Shown here: positions 1-6,433 of the stretch, one piece after another
Numbering within the stretch: the stretch's first letter is position 1
How the letters are laid out: every line of letters starts with the position of its first letter
The notes under the pieces: model-generated
Databases searched by the model: none
Seen by the model: only the letters and a program-made list of their open reading frames with translations
Told to the model about the DNA's origin: nothing
Translations under genes and position numbers: made by a program
Assembly: GCF_035306705.1 (NCBI RefSeq)
Contig: NZ_DATGNO010000075.1
Coordinates: forward strand, 1-6,433
From: Xanthomarina sp035306705
GTDB lineage: Bacteria; Bacteroidota; Bacteroidia; Flavobacteriales; Flavobacteriaceae
DNA length: 6,433 nucleotides
Direction: 5' to 3'

Positions 1-73
1 GTTCAAGATCTTGATGGGACGTTTGTGAAAAACCCAAAATTGGAAACACTAATAATAAAACGAACTTCTTCAT
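1..73 (-). CDS. N-terminus of a secreted protein, divergent gene (partial)
   Basis: Reading the minus strand from an ATG at 73-71 gives 24 codons that begin MKKFVLLLVFPILGFSQT and run off the left edge. This is a textbook Bacteroidota type I signal peptide: two lysines, a hydrophobic core, and a GFSQ end where cleavage would be expected near residues 16-17. There is no lipobox cysteine in the visible part, so a lipoprotein is unlikely. The ATG is the first one in this frame after the AT-rich leader, and it is chosen because the signal peptide starts exactly there. The mature protein has only a few visible residues (TSHQDLE), so its function cannot be named. It is transcribed away from the alpha-2-macroglobulin gene, and 140 bp separate the two starts. 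The secretion signal is well supported; nothing else about the product is. Confidence 0.75.
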   Translation of the reverse strand, partial: MKKFVLLLVFPILGFSQTSHQDLE

Positions 74-91
74 ATAAATGCGAGCGAATAA

Positions 92-99
92 CAAAAGTA
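92..99 (-). promoter_or_regulatory. Candidate -7 box for the minus-strand gene
   Basis: On the minus strand this reads TACTTTTG, an exact match to the Bacteroidota -7 consensus TAnnTTTG recognised by the primary sigma factor. It lies 18 bases before the ATG at 73, so transcription would start a few bases downstream and leave a short leader of roughly a dozen bases. The -33 position is only a T-rich stretch, without a clear TTTG. The match is good, but the motif is short and the sequence AT-rich, so chance is possible. Confidence 0.4.
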
Positions 100-147
100 A
101 TCTTTCTATGCGATTTAAAAAATGCCTATTTTCACACAAGCGAAATT

Positions 148-174
148 ACTTTTTTTGCTTTTCCACTTTTTTTG
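148..174 (+). repeat. Direct repeat ACTTTTTTTG x2
   Basis: The 10-mer ACTTTTTTTG occurs at 148-157 and again at 165-174, a 17-bp period, with CTTTTCC between the copies. The repeat is exact, including the run of seven T. It sits just upstream of the likely A2M promoter. It could be a pair of regulator half-sites, a duplicated -33-like TTTG element, or low-complexity sequence. The repeat itself is seen directly; a role is not shown. Confidence 0.5.
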
Positions 175-186
175 GAACGTATTTTG
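154..186 (+). promoter_or_regulatory. Weak candidate promoter of the A2M gene
   Basis: A TTTG at 154-157 could serve as the Bacteroidota -33 element, and TATTTTG at 180-186 resembles the -7 element TAnnTTTG but is one base short. The gap between them is 22 bases, slightly longer than usual. Transcription from here would give a leader of about 20 bases before the ATG at 214. The second TTTG, at 171-174, is too close to pair with this -7 box. This is tentative because the motifs are short and the region is T-rich. Confidence 0.25.
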
Positions 187-205
187 AGTAAGCCTTAATA
201 CAAAA

Positions 206-215
206 ATTTGCAAAT
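206..215. repeat. Perfect palindrome over the A2M start codon
   Basis: ATTTGCAAAT is a perfect 10-bp palindrome whose last two bases are the A and T of the start codon. It has no loop, so it would not make a useful RNA hairpin; if it matters it would be as a small operator. Short AT-rich palindromes are common by chance, and no second copy was noticed in the window. Confidence 0.35.
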
Positions 216-270
216 GAAAAACTATATAGCCATTATAACCATCCTTCTTTTTGCTCAATTCTCTCATGCT
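214..270 (+). other. Signal peptide of the A2M protein
   Basis: The first 19 residues, MKNYIAIITILLFAQFSHA, form a type I signal: one lysine, a hydrophobic core from residue 4 to 14, and a SHA|QD cleavage site after Ala19. There is no cysteine near the site, so unlike E. coli YfhM (ECAM), which is lipid-anchored, this protein should be released as a soluble periplasmic or exported protein unless the unseen C-terminus carries an anchoring or sorting signal. Confidence 0.85.
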
Positions 271-3200
271 CAAGACAAGCATTATGAAAAGCTATGGAAA
301 CAAGTTCAAACCTTTGAAACTGACAATTTACCAAAATCTGCTTTAAAAATTGTTGACCAAATTGAAACTTTAGCCATAAAAGAGAACAACAAACCCCAAC
401 AAATTAAGGTGTTGCTTTTTAAAAGCAAGTTTGCTTTAATTTTAGAGGAAGATGCGCAACTGAAAATTATAACCGATTTTAAAACGGCTATTTCCCAGAA
501 TGAAGCTCCCGTAAAAAATGTATTAGAAAATATGCTCGCAACCATTTATTGGCAATATTTTCAAGAAAACAGATATAAATTTTACAATAGAACCAAACTA
601 GAAGATAAAGCAGTTGCTACCGATTTTAGAACCTGGGATTTGCAAACGCTTTTTTATGAAATTCAACTAAATTATACCAACTCTTTAAAAAACAGCTCTC
701 TTTTACAAGAAGAAGATTTAAGTCTTTATTCCAGTGTTTTACTAGAGCAAAAAGGTTCTAAAACGTACAGACCAACTTTGTTCGATTTATTGGCTCATAA
801 TGCTTTGGAATTTTATCAAACCTCCGAAAACAGTATCACGAAACCTGCTTATAAATTTCAAATAAATCAAGAAACTTATTTAGGCAATGCCAAGAGTTTT
901 TCAAATTTAAACATCACTTCACAAGACGCGACTTCTTTGGAATTACAAGCTTTAAAGTTGTATCAGGAATTAATTAAATTTCATTTAAAAGACACCAAGC
1001 CCGAAGCTTTAGCCGATGTAAACATTTTGCGTTTCAACTTTGTAAAGACACATGCCACCTTTCAAAACAAGGACAAGTTGTTAATTGAAGCATACAAAAC
1101 AGAAGCTGAGCAAATAAAAACACATGAAACTTCTGCTTTATATAGTTTTGAAATTGCGAACATTTATTATAGCCAAGGACAAGATTATCAGCCTATAACT
1201 AACGAAACCAATCGATGGAAAATTAAGGATGCTGTACAACTATGCAATAGCATTATTAAAGAATTTCCAGAAAGTAGAGCTGCTGAAAAGAGCCGGATTT
1301 TATTGAAACAAATAAATCAGGAAACACTTCAAATTTTTGCTGAGAATTACTTACCTATTCAACAAGACGCTAAAATATTAGTGACTTATAAAAACATAAA
1401 TACCCTCGAGTTTAATATCTATAAATTATCTGAAAAACAATTTATAAACTTTAACGAAAGTTATCGAACTCAAGAAAAATTAGACTTTATCAATAAGCTA
1501 AAAGTAGAAGTTACTTGGAAAAGTTTTCTGAAAAATGAATTGGATTATCAGCAACATAGCACAGAAATTCTTTTACCTAAATTAAAAAATGGACGGTATT
1601 TAATTGTTGCTAAAACTAATTCCAAAGAAAACACCTTTGCTTACAAAATACTCCAGGCAACCAATATTGCTGTCGTTGAGAAAACAGGAAACGACAAGCA
1701 ATTATATCAGTTTATAAATAGAAATACTGGAGAACCTTTAGCCAATCTAGACGTTAAAATATCTTACGTAAAAAACTATAAAAATAACGGAAGCAGTAAA
1801 ACTTTCACTACGAATTCGTTAGGTGAAATTGAATTAATTAAAAGTAATAATTCATGGTCCAACATGATCATGGAGGCTACTTGTGCTGACGAAAAAGCAT
1901 ATTTTGGCCAATACTATTTGAACAGAAAATATGAACCATACACACACGAAGAAAATGATAAAGGTTTTGTTTTTACAGACCGAAGCATCTACAGACCTGG
2001 ACAAGTTGTATATTTTAAAGGGATTGCCGTAAAAACTATAGATGGAAAAACGAGAGTTATCCCTAACGAATTATTTTACATTGAGGTTTACGATACAAAC
2101 GATACTAAAGTTTCTGAACTAGAATTAAAATCCAATGAATATGGTTCTGTATCGGGGGAATTTATTTTGCCGACCTCCGGTTTAAACGGAAGCTATTATA
2201 TTCATTTTTATGGCGATAAGAATAATATTGATGTCAATCATTATTTTTCTGTTGAAGAATACAAGCGTCCAAAATTTGAAACCCAATTTAAACCTGTTAC
2301 AGACTTGTATAAAGTCAACGATTCTGTTACCATAAAAGGTCATGCTTTGGCTTATGCCGGAAGTAATATTACCAATGCCAAAGTAATTTACAGAGTGCAT
2401 AGAAAAGTACAATATCCGCGATGGTATTATTGGTACAGACCAGCTTTTTTTAGTGAACCACAGGAAATAACGCATGGAGAAAGTACGACTAACGAGAAAG
2501 GTGAATTTGAAATTACTTTTAAAGCCCTTCCAGACTCTAGTGTAAATAAAGATAATCTCCCAATTTTCAATTATGAAGTAACCGCAGATGTTACCGATTT
2601 AAATGGCGAAACACGCTCGGCAACAACCATCGTAAATGTTGGTTATCACGCTTTGCTTGCCACCGTTTCTATAGAGGCCTCTTTAGATAAGTTAAAAAAA
2701 GACCACAAACTTTATATCGACACCAAAAATCTAAATGGCGAATTTGTTCCTGCTCAAGGCCAAATAAAAATCTACAAACTAGAAGCGCCTGAATCTGTAT
2801 TGCGAACAAGACCATGGAAAGCTCCGGATTATCAGGTACTTTCTGAAGCAGAATTTAAAGAGAAATTTCCTTATGAAGCTTATAGCAATGAGGACAACCC
2901 AAATAATTGGAAGAAAGGTATTCTAGTATTTGAAAAATCCTTCAACACAGAAAAGTCCAAAGAACTTGAATTAGGAAGTATTAAAAAGTGGGAATCTGGC
3001 CAATATCTTATCGAGCTAGAAAGCAAGGACAAATTTGGTCAAGAGGTCAAAGATCAAACTAGAACAACTCTTTTTAGCGACACAGATAAAACGCTTGCAG
3101 ACAAGCAACTTTTTAGTATATCAACCAATAAAGAAAATTATTCTATAAACGAAACGGTCGAACTTACTTTAGCTTCAGCTGCAGAAAATCTAACAATTAC

Positions 3201-6200
3201 TGTTGAAATTGAAAAGAACAAACAAACTTTAAAAACATATGTTCTTCCATTAAACAACAATAAGAAAACCATAAGCATTCCTGTAAATAAAGAAGATTTA
3301 GGAGGTTTTGTTGTTCATTATAGTTATGCGTTTCAGAATAGTTTTGGCTATGGAACCAAGCCTGTTTCTGTGCCATATCCTAAAACCGATTTAGAGATTG
3401 AAACCAAAACCTTTAGAGATAAATTGCAGCCAGGACAAGACGAAACCTGGAGTTTTAAAATTAAAGGCCCAAAAGGAGAACAGGTTTCTGCCGAGTTATT
3501 GGCAAGCATGTACGATATGTCTTTAGACCAATTTAAATCTCATGACTGGTCGTTTAATCCAATTTCAACCTCAATTTATTATTCCAATTATCATAGAAAT
3601 GCTAGAAATAGTTTTTCTACGGAAGGATTTAGGGTTGAAAATTTACAGCGAATTTATTTAAACTATCCTCAAAATAGTTACGACCAATTAGATTGGTTCG
3701 GGTTTAGTTTAACAAACTCTTGGGCAAGACATCAATATCTTAGAAATATAAAAAAAACAGCCTCTTATAATAGTTCTATCAAAGAAGGATGGGTTAATGG
3801 AACTATATATGATGAATCTGGCTTGCCCTTACCAGGTGTAAATATTGTAATAAAAGGAACATCCAATGGCGCTCAAACCGATTTTGATGGTCATTTTTCT
3901 ATAGCAATTAAAAAAGGAGAAATACTCGTGTTTCAATTTGTTGGATATACCACAATAGAATATTCTATAGATAAGGATAATTCTTTGAGTCTATCTATGT
4001 CTCCTGATGTCACTTCTATTGATGAAGTTGTTGTTACTGCTTTGGGAATGAAACGTGGAAGAAAAAATATAGGTTATGCACCTGAAAGCATGCAATCTAA
4101 AAGCATGGAGGATTCAGCAGAACTTGAAGAAACTGTTGAAACTAAAAATCCTGAAGAAGCAAATCCTGTCAAAGAGGATTTCTCTCAAGTTATAATCCGT
4201 AAAAACCTTCAAGAAACAGCCTTTTTCTTTCCCCAATTACACACAGATGACAAAGGCAACGTGAGTTTTAGTTTCACAACTCCAGAAGCTTTAACTAAAT
4301 GGAAACTACAATTATTAGCGCATACTAAAAACTTAGAGTCTGCTACAACCAGCTTAGAAACCGTGACTCAAAAAGAACTCATGGTACTTCCAAATGCCCC
4401 TCGTTTTTTACGTCATGGCGATGAGATTACCATTAGCACTAAAATTGCAAACCTGACTAAAAAAGAACTTTCAGGACAGGCTATTTTACAACTTTTTGAT
4501 GCAACTAATGGAAAAACCATTGACGCCAAACTAAACAATACGGCAAACACAAAAGCTTTTACTGTGGAAGAACAAGGAAACACAGAAGTATCTTGGAGTC
4601 TTTCCATTCCAGATGATGTCGATGCCGTTCAATATAAAATAATTGCCAAAGCAGGAAATTATAGCGATGGAGAACAAAATGCGCTTCCTGTTTTAACCAA
4701 CAGAATGCTGGTTACCGAAACCTTACCTATGTGGATACGTTCTAACGAAACCAGAACCTTCACACTAGATAAACTAAAGACGAACATCTCAACAACTCTA
4801 AAACATCATAAATTGACGTTGGAAATGACTTCAAATCCAGCTTGGTATGCGGTGCAAGCACTTCCTTATCTCATGGAATATCCATACGATTGCAATGAGC
4901 AGGTATTTAGTCGTTTTTATGCAAATTCCTTGGCACGTCATATAGCAAATTCCAATCCTAGAATCCAAGAGGTCTTTAAGCAATGGGCTTCCACAGATGC
5001 CTTGCTTTCTAATCTAGAAAAGAATCAAGAATTGAAATCCATTCTTATTGAAGAAACGCCTTGGTTGCGAGATGCTGAAAGTGAAACCGAACAAAAGAAA
5101 CGGATTGCCTTACTTTTCGACTTAAATAAAATGACTAGTGAATTACAAGCGAACATTAAAAAATTAGAACAAAACCAAATGCCTAATGGCTCTTGGGCTT
5201 GGTTTCAAGGAGGCAGACCCAATCGCTTTATTACACAGCAAATTATTACTGGATTTGGACATTTAGAAAAATTGCATGTGACACCAAGTACCAACGAAGC
5301 ATCCATGATTAAAAAAGCTATCGCTTATCTAGACAAGGAGTTTGTTCAAGAATACAAAGACATTACAAAATACAACTCCAAAGTGGATTTAAACTTAGAC
5401 CATTTAAGTTATACGCAGTTGCATTATTTATATATGCGAAGCTTTTTTCCAGACATTAAAAAATCGAAGGAAGTTGAAAATATCATCTCCTATTATCAAA
5501 CGCAAATTCAAAAATACTGGACCAATCGTTCATTGTATTCCAAAGGGTTGATGGCATTGATTTCGCATAGAAATCAGGATAAAATCACAGCTTCTAAAAT
5601 TTTAAAATCCTTAAAAGAAAACAGCATTACCAATGATGAATTGGGCATGTATTGGAAAGAAAACACGGCTTCATGGTTTTGGTACCAAGCACCCATTGAA
5701 ACTCAAGCCTTAATGATTGAAGCGTTTTCAGAAATTGAAAAGGATGTAGAAACTATCGAAAATCTAAAAATCTGGCTGCTAAAAAACAAGCAAACCAACA
5801 GTTGGAAAACTACCAAAGCAACAACTGAAGCAGTTTATGCTTTATTGCTTCAAGGAAGCGACTGGTTGTCTGTTACAGATATGGTTGATGTGGTTATCGG
5901 CGGAAATAAAATTGAACCTTCAAAATTAGAAGATGTGAAGGTAGAAGCTGGAACAGGTTATTATAAAACCTCTTGGACAGGTTCTGAAATTAAACCAAAT
6001 ATGTCAGAAGTCACCTTAACCAAAAAAGGCGAAGGCATTGCTTGGGGAGGTTTATATTGGCAATATTTTGAGGATTTGGATAAAATCACTTCAGCTGACA
6101 CACCTTTAAGTCTTAAGAAAAAACTTTTCTTAAAAACCAATACAGATCTAGGCGAAGAAATTTCAGAAATATCAAATAACACACCTTTAAAAATAGGCGA

Positions 6201-6433
6201 TTTAGTCCGTGTTCGAATTGAATTAACAAGCGATCGCGCTATGGAATTCCTTCATATGAAAGATATGAGAGCAAGTGGTTTAGAACCTATTAATGTGTTA
6301 TCTCAATACAAATGGCAAGATGGCCTAGGTTATTATGAAAGTACTAAAGATGCTGCTACCAACTTCTTTTTTGATTATTTACCAAAAGGAGTTTATGTGT
6401 TTGAATACGATTTACGCGTTACAAATGCTGGGA
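214..6433 (+). CDS. Giant secreted alpha-2-macroglobulin family protein with SusC-like insert (3' partial)
   Basis: A single frame of 2,073 codons runs to the right edge without a stop. The product is a bacterial A2M, a presumed protease trap of the periplasm or cell surface. Order by residue: signal peptide 1-19; helical, partly TPR-like region about 20-380; macroglobulin-type beta domains, with MG2 about 580-675 marked by DRSIYRPGQ (589-597) and then VEEYKRPKFE (680-689); BRD about 960-1110, ending in AELLASMYDMSLDQF; SusC-like insert 1193-1289; acidic linker to about 1324; A2M core domain from 1325 with ETAFFFPQL and FTTPEALTKWK; thioester domain about 1530-1840 with CNEQ (1560-1563) and MPNGSWAWFQGG (1656-1667); C-terminal domain with MKDMRASG and YKWQDGLGYYES. 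Perhaps 70-100 residues are missing, judging from the family. The ATG at 214 is chosen because the signal peptide begins there and a stop at 196-198 blocks extension. In many bacteria the A2M partner is penicillin-binding protein 1C, a candidate for the unseen downstream gene. The family call is secure; the exact target is not known. Confidence 0.95.
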   Translation, partial: MKNYIAIITILLFAQFSHAQDKHYEKLWKQVQTFETDNLPKSALKIVDQIETLAIKENNKPQQIKVLLFKSKFALILEEDAQLKIITDFKTAISQNEAPVKNVLENMLATIYWQYFQENRYKFYNRTKLEDKAVATDFRTWDLQTLFYEIQLNYTNSLKNSSLLQEEDLSLYSSVLLEQKGSKTYRPTLFDLLAHNALEFYQTSENSITKPAYKFQINQETYLGNAKSFSNLNITSQDATSLELQALKLYQELIKFHLKDTKPEALADVNILRFNFVKTHATFQNKDKLLIEAYKTEAEQIKTHETSALYSFEIANIYYSQGQDYQPITNETNRWKIKDAVQLCNSIIKEFPESRAAEKSRILLKQINQETLQIFAENYLPIQQDAKILVTYKNINTLEFNIYKLSEKQFINFNESYRTQEKLDFINKLKVEVTWKSFLKNELDYQQHSTEILLPKLKNGRYLIVAKTNSKENTFAYKILQATNIAVVEKTGNDKQLYQFINRNTGEPLANLDVKISYVKNYKNNGSSKTFTTNSLGEIELIKSNNSWSNMIMEATCADEKAYFGQYYLNRKYEPYTHEENDKGFVFTDRSIYRPGQVVYFKGIAVKTIDGKTRVIPNELFYIEVYDTNDTKVSELELKSNEYGSVSGEFILPTSGLNGSYYIHFYGDKNNIDVNHYFSVEEYKRPKFETQFKPVTDLYKVNDSVTIKGHALAYAGSNITNAKVIYRVHRKVQYPRWYYWYRPAFFSEPQEITHGESTTNEKGEFEITFKALPDSSVNKDNLPIFNYEVTADVTDLNGETRSATTIVNVGYHALLATVSIEASLDKLKKDHKLYIDTKNLNGEFVPAQGQIKIYKLEAPESVLRTRPWKAPDYQVLSEAEFKEKFPYEAYSNEDNPNNWKKGILVFEKSFNTEKSKELELGSIKKWESGQYLIELESKDKFGQEVKDQTRTTLFSDTDKTLADKQLFSISTNKENYSINETVELTLASAAENLTITVEIEKNKQTLKTYVLPLNNNKKTISIPVNKEDLGGFVVHYSYAFQNSFGYGTKPVSVPYPKTDLEIETKTFRDKLQPGQDETWSFKIKGPKGEQVSAELLASMYDMSLDQFKSHDWSFNPISTSIYYSNYHRNARNSFSTEGFRVENLQRIYLNYPQNSYDQLDWFGFSLTNSWARHQYLRNIKKTASYNSSIKEGWVNGTIYDESGLPLPGVNIVIKGTSNGAQTDFDGHFSIAIKKGEILVFQFVGYTTIEYSIDKDNSLSLSMSPDVTSIDEVVVTALGMKRGRKNIGYAPESMQSKSMEDSAELEETVETKNPEEANPVKEDFSQVIIRKNLQETAFFFPQLHTDDKGNVSFSFTTPEALTKWKLQLLAHTKNLESATTSLETVTQKELMVLPNAPRFLRHGDEITISTKIANLTKKELSGQAILQLFDATNGKTIDAKLNNTANTKAFTVEEQGNTEVSWSLSIPDDVDAVQYKIIAKAGNYSDGEQNALPVLTNRMLVTETLPMWIRSNETRTFTLDKLKTNISTTLKHHKLTLEMTSNPAWYAVQALPYLMEYPYDCNEQVFSRFYANSLARHIANSNPRIQEVFKQWASTDALLSNLEKNQELKSILIEETPWLRDAESETEQKKRIALLFDLNKMTSELQANIKKLEQNQMPNGSWAWFQGGRPNRFITQQIITGFGHLEKLHVTPSTNEASMIKKAIAYLDKEFVQEYKDITKYNSKVDLNLDHLSYTQLHYLYMRSFFPDIKKSKEVENIISYYQTQIQKYWTNRSLYSKGLMALISHRNQDKITASKILKSLKENSITNDELGMYWKENTASWFWYQAPIETQALMIEAFSEIEKDVETIENLKIWLLKNKQTNSWKTTKATTEAVYALLLQGSDWLSVTDMVDVVIGGNKIEPSKLEDVKVEAGTGYYKTSWTGSEIKPNMSEVTLTKKGEGIAWGGLYWQYFEDLDKITSADTPLSLKKKLFLKTNTDLGEEISEISNNTPLKIGDLVRVRIELTSDRAMEFLHMKDMRASGLEPINVLSQYKWQDGLGYYESTKDAATNFFFDYLPKGVYVFEYDLRVTNAG
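3790..4080 (+). other. Inserted SusC-type N-terminal module (CarboxypepD_reg-like domain plus TonB-box-like segment)
   Basis: Residues 1193-1289 match the start of SusC/RagA-type TonB-dependent receptors. The beta-sandwich of the CarboxypepD_reg-like family is seen in VNGTIYDESGLPLPGVN, IKGTSNGAQTDFDGHF and LVFQFVGYTT. It is followed by the TonB-box-like DEVVVTALG (1270-1278; 4021-4047) and by KRGRKNIGYA, which corresponds to the first residues of a SusC plug domain. The resemblance then stops: no plug core and no beta-barrel follow, and the A2M core domain begins about 35 residues later. The frame stays open on both sides, so this is an in-frame fusion and not a broken receptor gene. Its place between the BRD and the A2M core domain is where other A2Ms carry the protease bait. 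Confidence 0.85.
4081..4185 (+). other. Acidic, probably disordered linker in the A2M protein
   Basis: Residues 1290-1324 are rich in Glu, Ser, Asp, Asn and Pro (for example MEDSAELEETVETKNPEEAN), with few hydrophobic residues, and show no domain match that I recognise. The stretch joins the SusC-like insert to the A2M core domain and follows the basic cluster KRGRK (1280-1284). Such an exposed low-complexity segment would be easily cut by proteases and is a reasonable candidate for part of the bait region. That role is inferred from position and composition. Confidence 0.55.
4891..4902 (+). other. Thioester motif CNEQ of the A2M protein
   Basis: Codons for Cys1560-Asn-Glu-Gln1563 lie in the context YPYDCNEQVFSRFYAN. 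In A2Ms and complement C3 the Cys and Gln side chains of CxEQ form the internal thioester that, once exposed, bonds covalently to the attacking protease or surface. Both essential residues are present, so this copy should be of the thioester-competent type and not the degenerate type found in some paralogues. I find only two other cysteines in the visible protein (residues 344 and 557). Confidence 0.9.

Larger units (their letters stand above)
74..213. other. Intergenic region between two divergent secreted-protein genes
   Basis: This 140-bp stretch lies between the starts of the minus-strand gene and the A2M gene, so it must hold the promoters of both unless one is read from further away. 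It is very AT-rich, with several T runs on the plus strand. No Shine-Dalgarno sequence is seen before either start, which is normal for Bacteroidota. No RNA gene or terminator is apparent. A plus-strand frame is open from 1 to 198, but it crosses the minus-strand signal peptide and looks non-coding. Confidence 0.7.

Noticed and set aside
1..198. Plus-strand open frame of 65 codons ending in TAA at 196-198
   Set aside because: It runs antisense through the minus-strand signal peptide and the T-rich intergenic region, its composition follows the base bias, and it resembles no family I recognise. The minus-strand reading is far more protein-like.
306..545. Minus-strand open frame of 79 codons
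   Set aside because: It lies entirely opposite the conserved A2M coding frame and has no recognisable domain, so it is a shadow frame.
2182..2475. Minus-strand open frame of 97 codons
   Set aside because: It is antisense to the MG2/MG3 region of the A2M gene, with no domain resemblance and no sign of its own promoter.
3790..4080. A separate or truncated susC receptor gene, or an assembly chimera
   Set aside because: The frame is continuous through both junctions, the A2M domains resume in the expected order right after it, and there is no start or stop of its own. An in-frame domain fusion explains it better.
4413..4607. Minus-strand open frame of 64 codons with a hydrophobic, signal-like start
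   Set aside because: It is antisense to a well-conserved part of the A2M gene; the hydrophobicity comes from the complement of Lys/Glu/Asn-rich codons.
543..6078. YWQYF occurs twice in the protein (near residues 112 and 1949)
   Set aside because: The flanking residues do not match and the two sites lie in different domains, so this is coincidence and not an internal duplication.
5961..6182. Minus-strand open frame of 73 codons
   Set aside because: It is antisense to the A2M C-terminal region and resembles no known protein.

Overview
The window looks like Bacteroidota DNA, most likely from the family Flavobacteriaceae. It is AT-rich, its starts have A-rich leaders rather than Shine-Dalgarno sites, both secretion signals end in a Bacteroidota-style '...SQ' or '...AQ', and its single large gene contains a piece that strongly resembles the N-terminus of SusC/RagA outer-membrane receptors.

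Layout: positions 1-73 hold the first 24 codons of a minus-strand gene for a secreted protein, which runs off the left edge. Positions 74-213 are a 140-bp intergenic region between two divergent genes. It holds T-rich tracts, a 10-bp direct repeat, candidate Bacteroidota-type promoters and a small palindrome on the second gene's start codon. From 214 to the right edge there is one uninterrupted plus-strand reading frame of 2,073 codons with no stop. It encodes a giant secreted alpha-2-macroglobulin (A2M) family protein whose last part lies outside the window.

The A2M protein has a signal peptide, a long helical N-terminal region, an MG2 domain, a bait-region-type (BRD) domain, the A2M core domain, an intact CxEQ thioester motif in the thioester domain, and most of the C-terminal domain. 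Bacterial A2Ms are thought to trap proteases that reach the periplasm or cell surface: cleavage of a bait segment exposes the thioester, which links covalently to the attacker.

The most unusual point lies between the BRD and the A2M core domain, where the bait would be expected. There the protein carries a carboxypeptidase-regulatory-like beta-sandwich, a TonB-box-like DEVVVTALG segment and the first residues of a SusC plug, followed by a basic cluster and an acidic, probably disordered linker. No receptor barrel follows. It reads as a SusC N-terminus built into the bait position of a protease trap.
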